Positions 1 through 5,310 of a stretch of DNA of 7,499 nucleotides are shown piece by piece. Every line of letters starts with the position of its first letter. The first letter of the stretch is position 1. The translations under genes and the position numbers were made by a program. The notes under the pieces were generated by a model. It made no database searches. It saw only the letters and a program-made list of their open reading frames with translations, and was not told the DNA's origin. The DNA comes from Planctomycetaceae bacterium (GTDB lineage: Bacteria > Planctomycetota > Planctomycetia > Pirellulales > JAEUIK01): assembly GCA_016793185.1 (NCBI GenBank), contig JAEUIK010000477.1, forward strand, positions 1 to 7,499, written 5' to 3'.

Positions 1-2
1 TC

Positions 3-329
3 AAGCCGCTGGGCGTTGATCTGATCGACTGCTCGTCGGGTGCGCTCGTTCCCGCGGCCAAGATCCCCGTCGGACCCGGCTTTCAGGTTCCGTTCGCCGC
101 GCAGATCAAACGCCAGGCCGAGATCCTCACGGGGGCCGTCGGCCTGATCACCGAACCGGACCAAGCTAACCAGATCATTGCGGGCGGCGACGCCGACGTG
201 GTGCTGATCGCCCGCGAGATGCTGCGCGAGCCCTATTGGGCCGACAAGGCCTACCTCGCCCTGCACGCCGAGCCGCCGTGGCCTGTCCAGTATGGATATG
301 CCGTGCGCCTGCGAACGCCAGGGAAATAG
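3..329 (+). CDS. NADH:flavin oxidoreductase, old yellow enzyme family (C-terminal part)
   Basis: This is the last 108 residues of a gene that begins before the window. The visible part is the C-terminal half of an FMN-binding TIM barrel of the old yellow enzyme family, closest in feel to the YqjM/NamA/XenA branch. Those enzymes take hydride from NAD(P)H onto FMN and reduce activated C=C bonds of enones, nitro compounds and similar electrophiles in the cytoplasm. Signs are the strand ending in D-C-S-S-G, the segment V-G-L-I-T-E-P-D-Q-A, and G-D-A-D-V-V-L-I-A-R-E-M-L-R-E-P-Y-W, which matches the phosphate-binding G-R-x-x-L-R-x-P-Y-W block of the family with Ala in place of the usual Gly. The end, P-P-W-P-V-Q-Y, also resembles YqjM, but about 11 extra residues follow. 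The catalytic N-terminal half is not visible, so the substrate cannot be judged. The reading frame is open to the stop TAG at 327-329. Confidence 0.9.
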   Translation, partial: KPLGVDLIDCSSGALVPAAKIPVGPGFQVPFAAQIKRQAEILTGAVGLITEPDQANQIIAGGDADVVLIAREMLREPYWADKAYLALHAEPPWPVQYGYAVRLRTPGK

Positions 330-339
330 CCGTTCGCGT

Positions 340-358
340 GCGTCCGCCTCGTGGACGC
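340..358 (+). terminator. Candidate terminator hairpin after the flavin oxidoreductase
   Basis: A perfect 6-bp stem (GCGTCC at 340-345 with GGACGC at 353-358) and a 7-nt loop lies 10 nt after the stop codon. No T-tract follows, so it is not a classical intrinsic terminator. It may stabilise the 3' end or act with a weak terminator. This is inferred from position and symmetry only. Confidence 0.3.
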
Positions 359-407
359 TGACCCGACACCCTCCGGCGCTCGACTGGCGGCTGCGCGGGG
401 CGAGACG

Positions 408-413
408 TAAAAT
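408..413 (+). promoter_or_regulatory. Candidate -10 element for the tRNA gene
   Basis: TAAAAT matches five of six positions of TATAAT in an otherwise GC-rich stretch, 46 nt before the tRNA. No good -35 hexamer stands at 16-18 bp upstream (the best is a TTGACA-like CTGGCG with three matches). Transcription would start near 420 and give a leader of about 40 nt on the pre-tRNA. Confidence 0.3.
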
Positions 414-459
414 CGTCGTGCGGGAATTCTGGCCAGATACTGACCGACGATTCCCCGAT

Positions 460-533
460 GCGCCTGTAGCTCAGCAGGATAGAGCAGCGCTTTCCTAAAG
501 CGCAGGTCGCAGGTTCGAATCCTGCCAGGCGTA
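460..533 (+). tRNA. tRNA-Arg (anticodon CCU)
   Basis: A complete 74-nt cloverleaf folds by hand. The acceptor stem GCGCCTG (460-466) pairs with CAGGCGT (526-532), with one G-U at the end. The D-stem is GCTC/GAGC (469-472, 482-485). The anticodon stem GCGCT/AGCGC (487-491, 499-503) holds the loop TTCCTAA with anticodon CCT at 494-496. The T-arm GCAGG/CCTGC has loop TTCGAAT (509-525). The discriminator is A533. The anticodon reads AGG, a rare arginine codon in GC-rich genomes. The CCA end is not encoded and must be added by tRNA nucleotidyltransferase. No intron is present. Confidence 0.97.
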
Positions 534-564
534 TTTGTCGGATCGCCGCCGAGAGCGACGCGAT

Positions 565-592
565 TTGCCCCCTCCCCAACTCTAAGTATAAT
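565..592 (+). promoter_or_regulatory. Candidate sigma70-type promoter
   Basis: TTGCCC (565-570, four of six matches to TTGACA), a 16-bp spacer, then a perfect TATAAT (587-592). A perfect -10 box is rare by chance at this base composition. Transcription would begin near 599, giving the propeller/PEP-CTERM operon a leader of about 250 nt. This is a pattern match only. Confidence 0.4.
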
Positions 593-639
593 CCCAGCAA
601 CTGGTAGCACTGCACGAACGCGGGGTGCGAACGTCCGCG

Positions 640-654
640 TGGCACTCCCACCGC
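640..654 (+). promoter_or_regulatory. Candidate sigma54 (-24/-12) promoter
   Basis: TGGCAC at 640-645 equals the -24 consensus, and the invariant GG (641-642) and GC (653-654) are exactly ten bases apart as sigma54 needs. The -12 element reads CCGC instead of TTGC, which weakens it. Sigma54 and the PrsK/PrsR system are known to control PEP-CTERM genes in some proteobacteria; use here is inference. It competes with the sigma70-like candidate upstream. Confidence 0.25.
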
Positions 655-801
655 CCGGCGTTCCGCGGCAAGATCCCCCCCACGGGAAACTCGCCGGGGG
701 CTCGGCGATTTGTCATACTGCTCCGGGGCGGCCAGTTCATCGCGCGGTCGTACAGTCGACCGCCGACTCGACTTTTCCACATCCAGCCGGAACAGACGAC
801 G

Positions 802-830
802 CTCGATCGGAACCGGAACTCGCGATCGAG
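802..830 (+). repeat. 8-bp inverted repeat just before the ribosome binding site
   Basis: CTCGATCG (802-809) and CGATCGAG (823-830) are perfect inverse complements around a 13-nt spacer. G801-T831 can add a wobble pair. In RNA this makes a stem-loop ending 6 nt before the Shine-Dalgarno sequence; in DNA it could be an operator with two half-sites. Confidence 0.55.
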
Positions 831-836
831 TCTCCC

Positions 837-843
837 AGAGAGG
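837..843 (+). promoter_or_regulatory. Ribosome binding site that decides the start of the propeller gene
   Basis: AGAGAGG lies 9 nt before the ATG at 853 and 12 nt before the ATG at 856, but directly touches the ATG at 844. Normal spacing therefore favours 853 among the three in-frame ATGs. Confidence 0.6.
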
Positions 844-852
844 ATGCCCCCT

Positions 853-2073
853 ATGATGCGACGCGCTGCCGCGATCCTGCTCGCTGCCTTGGTTTGGTTG
901 AGCACTGGGGGTGCGTTCGACGCCGCGGCGCTCGAGCTCCTGCTCAGCAGCCGCGATTCGAACGAGATCTACAAATTCGATCTGGCCACGCGCGTCGGAA
1001 CTCCATTCATCTCGGGCGGAGCTAGCGGCCTCTCTGGTCCGGTCGGTATGCGCTACGGCCCCGACGGCAATCTCTATGTCAGCAATTTCTATACAAGCGA
1101 GATTCGCAAGTACAACGGCACGACCGGCGCGCCGCTGGGCGTGTTCGTCAGCTCCAAGGCGGGGCTGAGCGCCCCCACGGATCTGCGTTTCGGTCCCGAC
1201 GGCAACTTGTACGTCGCCAACTTCGGCGATTCCACGATTCTGCGATTCGACGGCCAGACTGGCGCGCCGCTACCCGGCGACAACGGCAAAGCGTTCGCCT
1301 CGGGCGGAAACCTGGCCCAGGGAACCAGCCTCAAGTTCAACGGCAATGATCTGTACGTGGCCGATTTCGGCAGCGACCGCGTGCTCAAGTACAACATCAC
1401 GCAGTCTCCCTCCGTCGCATCGACGGTCTTTGCCAACATGACTCCGTTCCTGACCGACGACGGATTTTCGCCTGGCGGGATCGCCTTTGGGCCGAATGGC
1501 GATCTCTACGTGTCGGGGCTGTTGGGACAGAACATCGGCGTCTTCAGCTCGACCGGCGCGCCGATTCGTCAGTTCAACGCACCGTCTTTCAGCTTTCCTT
1601 CGGATCTCCTCTTCACACCCGACGGCCAGTTGCTGATCGCCAGCACGGGTTTGAACGGAATCTTCTCGTTCGATCCGCTCACGGGGAACATCAACTCCTA
1701 TGCCACTCCCGAGAATCCTTTCGGACTCTATCTAACCCATCCGGGCATTGCCATTGCCGGCGAGATGCTCTTTGTGGCCGTGCCCGGCGATGCCACCGAG
1801 GATGCGATCGTGGACGGGGCCGATTACACGATCTGGGCCGACCACTACTTGCAGACCACCAACCGCGGCGTCGCGCGGGGAGACTTCAATCACGACGGCC
1901 TCGTCGATGGCGCCGACTACACGATCTGGGCCGATCACTATTCGCCGGCGCCGACGCTCGCCGCGCTGGCGGTCGTGCCCGAGCCGTCGACTTTGGTGCT
2001 GGCGGGCGCGGGCTCGCTCGCGGCGATCCTCTTCACGTTGCGCCGAACTCGACGCGCGTCGGCCAATCCATGA
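853..2073 (+). CDS. Secreted beta-propeller protein with dockerin-like pair and PEP-CTERM tail
   Basis: 406 residues from the ATG at 853, chosen by ribosome binding site spacing; an ATG at 844 is possible. Residues 1-26 form a signal peptide (two Arg, a hydrophobic core, probable cut after D-A-A-A). Residues 27-310 are about six NHL/SMP-30-like blades, each with a G-P-D-G-N-L-Y-V type strand followed by a polar I-x-x-F/Y-D strand, so a beta-propeller is expected. Residues 312-363 are two dockerin-type calcium loops. The second (D344, N346, D348, D352, D355) is complete; the first (D313, T315, D317, D321, D324) has Thr at the third ligand. Residues 376-406 are a PEP-CTERM tail: V-P-E-P-S, a hydrophobic helix, then an Arg-rich end, the signal for exosortase-type sorting. 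The likely destination is the cell surface or matrix. The ligand is unknown. The stop overlaps the start of the pseudopilin gene (ATGA), so the two are probably co-translated. Confidence 0.92.
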   Translation: MMRRAAAILLAALVWLSTGGAFDAAALELLLSSRDSNEIYKFDLATRVGTPFISGGASGLSGPVGMRYGPDGNLYVSNFYTSEIRKYNGTTGAPLGVFVSSKAGLSAPTDLRFGPDGNLYVANFGDSTILRFDGQTGAPLPGDNGKAFASGGNLAQGTSLKFNGNDLYVADFGSDRVLKYNITQSPSVASTVFANMTPFLTDDGFSPGGIAFGPNGDLYVSGLLGQNIGVFSSTGAPIRQFNAPSFSFPSDLLFTPDGQLLIASTGLNGIFSFDPLTGNINSYATPENPFGLYLTHPGIAIAGEMLFVAVPGDATEDAIVDGADYTIWADHYLQTTNRGVARGDFNHDGLVDGADYTIWADHYSPAPTLAALAVVPEPSTLVLAGAGSLAAILFTLRRTRRASANP

Positions 2074-3125
2074 CGAGTCGCAAGTTCACCAACGCAGCGA
2101 TCGCCCCGGACCGCCGCTTGCGGCGCCGCTCTGGCTTCACGTTGGTGGAACTTCTGGTGGTGATCGCCATCATCGGGCTGTTGATCGCGATCACCCTGCC
2201 GGCCGTGCAGGCCGCGCGCGAAGTGGGTCGGCGCGCGAGCTGCCTCAACAATCTCCGCCAGCTCGGCGTGGCCATGATTCACTACGATGAATCGCGCGGC
2301 CATCTCCCCACCGGCGCCGACTCGAAGCAGTATCCCGCGTTTCCCAATCATCCCCACAACTTCTACCGTTGGTCGACGTTTGCCCACCTGGCGCCGTACT
2401 TCGAGCAGAGCAATGCCGTCAACCTGCTCGACCTGAACCTCCCCTTGTACGGCCCCGTGGGCTTCAAGGTGATGGCGCGCAACGAGCCGGGGGTCGCGCA
2501 AGTGATCGGAATGCTCTTGTGCCCCAGCGATCGCGGCATCCCGGTGGCGGATGGATTCGGACCCACCAACTACGCGGTCTGCACCGGGAGCGGCGCCGGC
2601 GGGGGGACGCCGTTCGAGACCGACGGCCTGTTTCATATCAACTCCCGCACGCGCTACCGCGATATTCTCGATGGCGCCAGCAACACGATCGCCATGTCCG
2701 AGAGCTTGCTGGGAGATGGGCCCGTCAATACCACCAAGCGCGAGTTGATTGACCCGCAAACCGCCTACGTCTTCAGCTTTTCGCTGCCGCCGCTGACCGC
2801 AGCGGCCTGTGACGGGGCCAGCAAGTGGAATGTCACCGACCTGCGCGGATTCTCCTGGGCCAACGGCGAGTACCGCTGCACGCTTTACAATCACCATTTG
2901 CCGCCGAACTCGCAGCGCATCGATTGCCTGAGCGCATTGCAAGGCGCCGACGTCACGACGCGCTACGCCGCCTTCGGTTGGCGGTCGGCGCGAAGCCGGC
3001 ATCGCCGAGGGGTCAACGCCCTCTGGGCCGACGGCTCGGCCCGGTTTGTCAGCGACGACGTCACGCTCGCCGTCTGGCAGGCGTGGTCGACGCGTCACGG
3101 CAGCGAGGCGGCTCCCAACGAATAG
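2070..3125 (+). CDS. DUF1559 prepilin-like protein (pseudopilin with H-X9-DG motif)
   Basis: 351 residues. It has a type IV prepilin-type leader: basic residues R15-R20, then G22, with the peptidase cut expected before F23. F-T-L-V-E follows, with Glu at mature position +5, and a hydrophobic helix to about residue 48. The body is the DUF1559 (SBP_bac_10-like) domain found in great numbers in planctomycetes, starting with C-L-N-N-L-R-Q-L-G. Near the end, H-R-R-G-V-N-A-L-W-A-D-G is an exact H-X9-DG motif, the mark of the processing-associated C-terminal region of this family. The protein should be cleaved by a PilD-like peptidase and sit in the membrane or a type II secretion-like pseudopilus. 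Its start ATG overlaps the stop of the preceding gene (ATGA), and no Shine-Dalgarno sequence is visible, which suggests translation by coupling. The exact role of DUF1559 proteins is not known. The 3' end overlaps the convergent DUF2071 gene. Confidence 0.95.
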   Translation: MTSRKFTNAAIAPDRRLRRRSGFTLVELLVVIAIIGLLIAITLPAVQAAREVGRRASCLNNLRQLGVAMIHYDESRGHLPTGADSKQYPAFPNHPHNFYRWSTFAHLAPYFEQSNAVNLLDLNLPLYGPVGFKVMARNEPGVAQVIGMLLCPSDRGIPVADGFGPTNYAVCTGSGAGGGTPFETDGLFHINSRTRYRDILDGASNTIAMSESLLGDGPVNTTKRELIDPQTAYVFSFSLPPLTAAACDGASKWNVTDLRGFSWANGEYRCTLYNHHLPPNSQRIDCLSALQGADVTTRYAAFGWRSARSRHRRGVNALWADGSARFVSDDVTLAVWQAWSTRHGSEAAPNE

Positions 3126-3850
3126 CCGGCGCCGCACAAGTCGGGCAGCCCGCGCCACTCGTGGCGAATGTTGCGCATGAGCAGCGCGCAATCGAACGCG
3201 ACGCTTCCTGCCGGGAACCGTGCCGCGTCGGCAAAGTAGCTCGAGAACACGTGCTCGACCTGCAACGGAGTGACCTCCCAGTTCAACGCCCGCAGTTCGA
3301 GGCCGTCGTAGACACCCTCGCGCGGACCGGGCGAATAGCCGCAAACGCCGGTGCGAAAGAAATCCGAGGCCTCCGCCAGCGAAGCGAACACGGAATCGCG
3401 CGGCAAGTCAGCCGCAATGCTCCCCCTGACACGCGCCTCCGCCGCACCGTCCAGGCTGCGAAAGCCCACGTCCAAGCAGTCCTGGTGCTCGCAGACGTCG
3501 AACTGGGCGCGGTGATGAACGCCGGGGAAGATCCGTCCCCCCACCGCGGCGTTGAGTCGCGAGTTCGTGTCGCGGCGGTGAACGAAGACGCCCGATCGCG
3601 TCCCGCCCGGCTCGTCCCACTCGACGGCGATTCGATGGGCCGCATTCTCCGACCCGAGTCCCAGCCATGTGGGCCAGCCGCGCGGGCGAATCTGACCGAG
3701 GCGGATCAAGCAGATGCCGCCGAGCCCCCAGCCGCCCACGCTCTGCGGTCGAAACGGAGGCGGAACCACGCGTGCCAGCACGTCGAAGTCGACGCGGAAG
3801 TTGACCAGCAGCCGGCGCTCGATCACGCCGAATAGCACGGGAAGGCGCAT
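3095..3850 (-). CDS. DUF2071 (YqjF-like) protein
   Basis: 251 residues. The start at 3850 is chosen because AGGGGGA (3858-3864) stands 7 nt before it; the in-frame ATG at 3877 has no such site. The whole length fits the DUF2071/YqjF family, whose fold is related to acetoacetate decarboxylase and whose reaction is unknown. Family marks seen here are V-D-F-D-V-L-A-R-V-V-P-P-P-F-R-P (about 19-34), G-G-I-C-L-I-R-L (about 43-50), S-E-N-A-A-H-R-I-A-V-E-W-D (about 67-79) and F-V-H-R-R-D-T-N-S-R-L-N-A (about 88-100), followed by G-G-R-I-F-P-G. No signal peptide or membrane helix is visible, so it is probably cytoplasmic. Its 3' end overlaps the pseudopilin gene by 31 bp. It lies 132 bp downstream of the HIRAN gene on the same strand and could be transcribed with it. 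Confidence 0.88.
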   Translation of the reverse strand: MRLPVLFGVIERRLLVNFRVDFDVLARVVPPPFRPQSVGGWGLGGICLIRLGQIRPRGWPTWLGLGSENAAHRIAVEWDEPGGTRSGVFVHRRDTNSRLNAAVGGRIFPGVHHRAQFDVCEHQDCLDVGFRSLDGAAEARVRGSIAADLPRDSVFASLAEASDFFRTGVCGYSPGPREGVYDGLELRALNWEVTPLQVEHVFSSYFADAARFPAGSVAFDCALLMRNIRHEWRGLPDLCGAGYSLGAASLP

Positions 3851-3857
3851 CCAGAAT

Positions 3858-3864
3858 TCCCCCT
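3858..3864 (-). promoter_or_regulatory. Ribosome binding site of the DUF2071 gene
   Basis: On the minus strand this reads AGGGGGA, 7 nt before the ATG at 3850. It decides that start over the ATG nine codons further upstream. Confidence 0.6.
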
Positions 3865-3982
3865 GGCCGGGCCGCATGGGATGGTCGCTACATGACCAAC
3901 CGCAAGGCCAAGTGGATCATTAACCGCTGCAGGCGAGGACGCTCCCAGGAGGACGAGCGAGCTCCACTGCGAGCTGCCAGGC

Positions 3983-4954
3983 TCAGCGGAACAGCCAGTA
4001 AGCCAGCCCCGCAATGCCGAGGACGACCCCCAGCATCACCGCCCACCCGACTTGGCTCTGCCACGCCGCCAGCAGAAAGGTGCTGAGATAGGTATCGCGC
4101 GAGGGGACTTCCTCGGGATAGACCAGGTTCTCGACGTCAACGCCGGGCTCGTAGATGCGCGAAGTCACGACCGGCACGGGCGCGCGGCCACCTTCGACGA
4201 TCGCCTTGATCTCGGCGAAGTGTGGACATCCCTCGTCGAGCAGCGGCGCCAGCTGCACGGCGTCTTCCTCCGGGACAAACCCGATCATGTAGCCGTTCTC
4301 GAGGCGGACCTCGATGGCGTTGGGACTGAGCGGACTGGCGGGGTCGCGTGCCAGGAAAACCTGGTCCCCCGCGGCGGCGAATTGCTCGATCAGTTCCGCG
4401 CGGCCGTCGTGGTGGACCCCCGCCAGCATGAACTTGCTGGTCGCCAAGGGGGCGACCTTGTCGCTGGAGGATTCCGCGCCGGGCTCGCGATGCTTCGGCG
4501 CCGGGACGCGGTCGTGCGCCCGTTTGGCCGGGCGCGAGGGTCGCCGCACCTCGCGTTTGCGGGGCGGCGCTTGCACGGCCACGCTCTCGCTGGAGTTTCG
4601 CGCCTTTTCGCGCTGGATCCGCTCGCGGTGCTCACGTTCCGATTCGGCTTCGCGCCGGGCGTCGACCGCCTCGCGGCGAGCCTCGGGCGGAAGCACCAGC
4701 TCGATCGCCTGGTACAGCTCCTGACGCTCCTCGCGCGTGATTCGCCGGTCGGCCAGAATCCGCTCGACCGTCTCGTGCAGGAAGGTGATCGCGGGCAGGT
4801 CGGAATCGCGGTTGTCCTTGAGCCAGCGCCGCAGCTCGGCGATTTCCTCGCGCGCCAGGTAACCGTCGTCGGTGACGGTCTGACAGAGTGCCAGCAACTC
4901 GGCCCCGATGCCACTCGCCCGCTCGGATCGGGTCAGCGAAACACGCCTGCTCAT
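3983..4954 (-). CDS. HIRAN-domain protein with TerB-like N-terminus and C-terminal membrane anchor
   Basis: 323 residues, started at 4954 where a strong AGGGAGGA precedes the ATG. Residues about 12-92 are helical and resemble the TerB-like module often found in bacteria beside HIRAN, BRCT or exonuclease domains (L-C-Q-T-V-T-D-D-G-Y-L-A-R-E-E, then I-L-A-D-R-R-I-T-R-E-E-R). Residues 93-170 are a highly charged, probably coiled or disordered linker. Residues 174-270 fit a HIRAN domain: L-A-G-V-H-H-D-G-R, L-A-R-D-P-A-S-P-x-x-P-N-A-I-E-V, M-I-G-F-V-P-E-E and L-A-P-L-L-D-E-G. In HLTF/Rad5 proteins HIRAN binds 3' ends of single-stranded DNA at stalled forks. Residues 301-322 form one hydrophobic helix that ends in F-R, so the protein looks tail-anchored with its domains in the cytoplasm. 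No helicase or nuclease domain is attached. The function is unknown; DNA or nucleoid contact at the membrane is inference. Confidence 0.85.
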   Translation of the reverse strand: MSRRVSLTRSERASGIGAELLALCQTVTDDGYLAREEIAELRRWLKDNRDSDLPAITFLHETVERILADRRITREERQELYQAIELVLPPEARREAVDARREAESEREHRERIQREKARNSSESVAVQAPPRKREVRRPSRPAKRAHDRVPAPKHREPGAESSSDKVAPLATSKFMLAGVHHDGRAELIEQFAAAGDQVFLARDPASPLSPNAIEVRLENGYMIGFVPEEDAVQLAPLLDEGCPHFAEIKAIVEGGRAPVPVVTSRIYEPGVDVENLVYPEEVPSRDTYLSTFLLAAWQSQVGWAVMLGVVLGIAGLAYWLFR

Positions 4955-4958
4955 CGAT

Positions 4959-4966
4959 TCCTCCCT
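4959..4966 (-). promoter_or_regulatory. Ribosome binding site of the HIRAN gene
   Basis: On the minus strand AGGGAGGA lies 4 nt before the ATG at 4954. It fixes the start; the 58 in-frame codons upstream include a repeated P-D-A-S-R and do not look like protein. Confidence 0.7.
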
Positions 4967-5045
4967 GAAAGGCGCAAGCCCGGCTCGTGCGGCGTCAGGG
5001 GCAGCTCCTGGCCAGTTCACGTTGCCGCGCGCATCAATTGTCTGT

Positions 5046-5070
5046 AATTCCCTACCAGGGAACGGGAATT
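5046..5070. repeat. Overlapping inverted repeats, operator-like
   Basis: AATTCCC (5046-5052) pairs with GGGAATT (5064-5070). The inner TTCCCT (5048-5053) also pairs with AGGGAA (5057-5062) around a 3-nt loop. Three GGGAA-type half-sites thus lie within 25 bp of AT-richer sequence, about 90 bp upstream of the HIRAN start. A regulator-binding site is the natural guess but is not shown. Confidence 0.5.
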
Positions 5071-5080
5071 CGTCGCAAGA

Positions 5081-5110
5081 CCGGCTTGCGTCGGGCCGGC
5101 TCGCGTCGGG
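5081..5110. repeat. 15-bp tandem repeat, two copies
   Basis: Units at 5081-5095 (CCGGCTTGCGTCGGG) and 5096-5110 (CCGGCTCGCGTCGGG) differ at one base. The core GGCTTGCGTC recurs at 5216-5225. Confidence 0.75.
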
Positions 5111-5298
5111 TGCCAGCACTTTGGTCAAACGGGGCGCGCCAGTCGGTTCCGCGGGGACTCCGGACGGTCTTCGCGCCTGTTCGTAAGTAACTGCCCCCCT
5201 GCGACGTAGGATGCTGGCTTGCGTCCCCCCAGGGGGGTGGCGATTTGACCTGCTCGATCCATCCGGGGAGAATTGCCGCCAGGGGTGATTCGCAGGAC

Positions 5299-5304
5299 GA
5301 GGGA
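5299..5304 (+). promoter_or_regulatory. Ribosome binding site that decides the GTG start of the HAF gene
   Basis: GAGGGA stands 6 nt before the GTG at 5311. The signal peptide begins right after that GTG, which supports it over the upstream TTG at 5245. Confidence 0.6.
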
Positions 5305-5310
5305 TTCAGA

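Larger units (their letters stand above)
534..852 (+). other. Non-coding leader and promoter region before the propeller/PEP-CTERM gene
   Basis: No reading frame here on either strand looks like a real protein; long open frames exist only because of the high GC content and the antisense of the tRNA. The stretch holds a sigma70-like promoter candidate (565-592), a sigma54-like -24/-12 candidate (640-654) and four perfect stem-loops: 618-640 (6 bp, 11-nt loop), 691-708 (6 bp, 6-nt loop, followed by TTTG), 744-763 (7 bp, 6-nt loop) and 802-830 (8 bp, 13-nt loop). The last ends six bases before the Shine-Dalgarno sequence. I recognise no known riboswitch. Confidence 0.6.
4955..5310. other. Divergent intergenic region between the HIRAN and HAF-repeat genes
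   Basis: 356 bases without a convincing gene; the region must hold promoters for both directions. It contains overlapping inverted repeats at 5046-5070, a 15-bp tandem repeat at 5081-5110 with a third partial copy at 5216-5225, and a C6-A-G6 palindrome at 5225-5237. A TAGGAT box at 5207-5212 is a weak -10 candidate for the HAF gene, without a clear -35. A TTG at 5245 is in frame with the HAF gene but would put 22 residues before its signal peptide. Confidence 0.6.

Noticed and set aside
460..533. tRNA-Arg as an integration site for a mobile element
   Set aside because: No repeat of the tRNA 3' end, integrase or phage gene was found in the window.
251..610. Open frames antisense to the tRNA that contain strings such as R-I-R-T-C-D-L-R-F-R-K-A-L-L-Y-P-A-E-L
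   Set aside because: They are the minus-strand translation of tRNA-Arg. Such strings are widespread in databases as false proteins opposite tRNAs; there is no start signal or domain.
1938..3344. 468-codon open frame on the minus strand opposite the pseudopilin gene
   Set aside because: It is a shadow frame caused by high GC. Its composition is low in hydrophobic order, it has no domain, and it conflicts with the clear DUF1559 and DUF2071 genes.
2825..3835. 336-codon plus-strand open frame opposite the DUF2071 gene
   Set aside because: The Arg/Ala/Pro-rich translation has no recognisable motif, while the opposite strand encodes a full DUF2071 protein.
4052..5047. 331-codon plus-strand open frame opposite the HIRAN gene
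   Set aside because: The minus strand has a strong ribosome binding site, a HIRAN-like domain and a membrane helix; the plus frame shows none of these.
5225..5237. C6-A-G6 palindrome as an intrinsic terminator
   Set aside because: The loop is too small for the full stem, no T-tract follows, and no gene ends just upstream.
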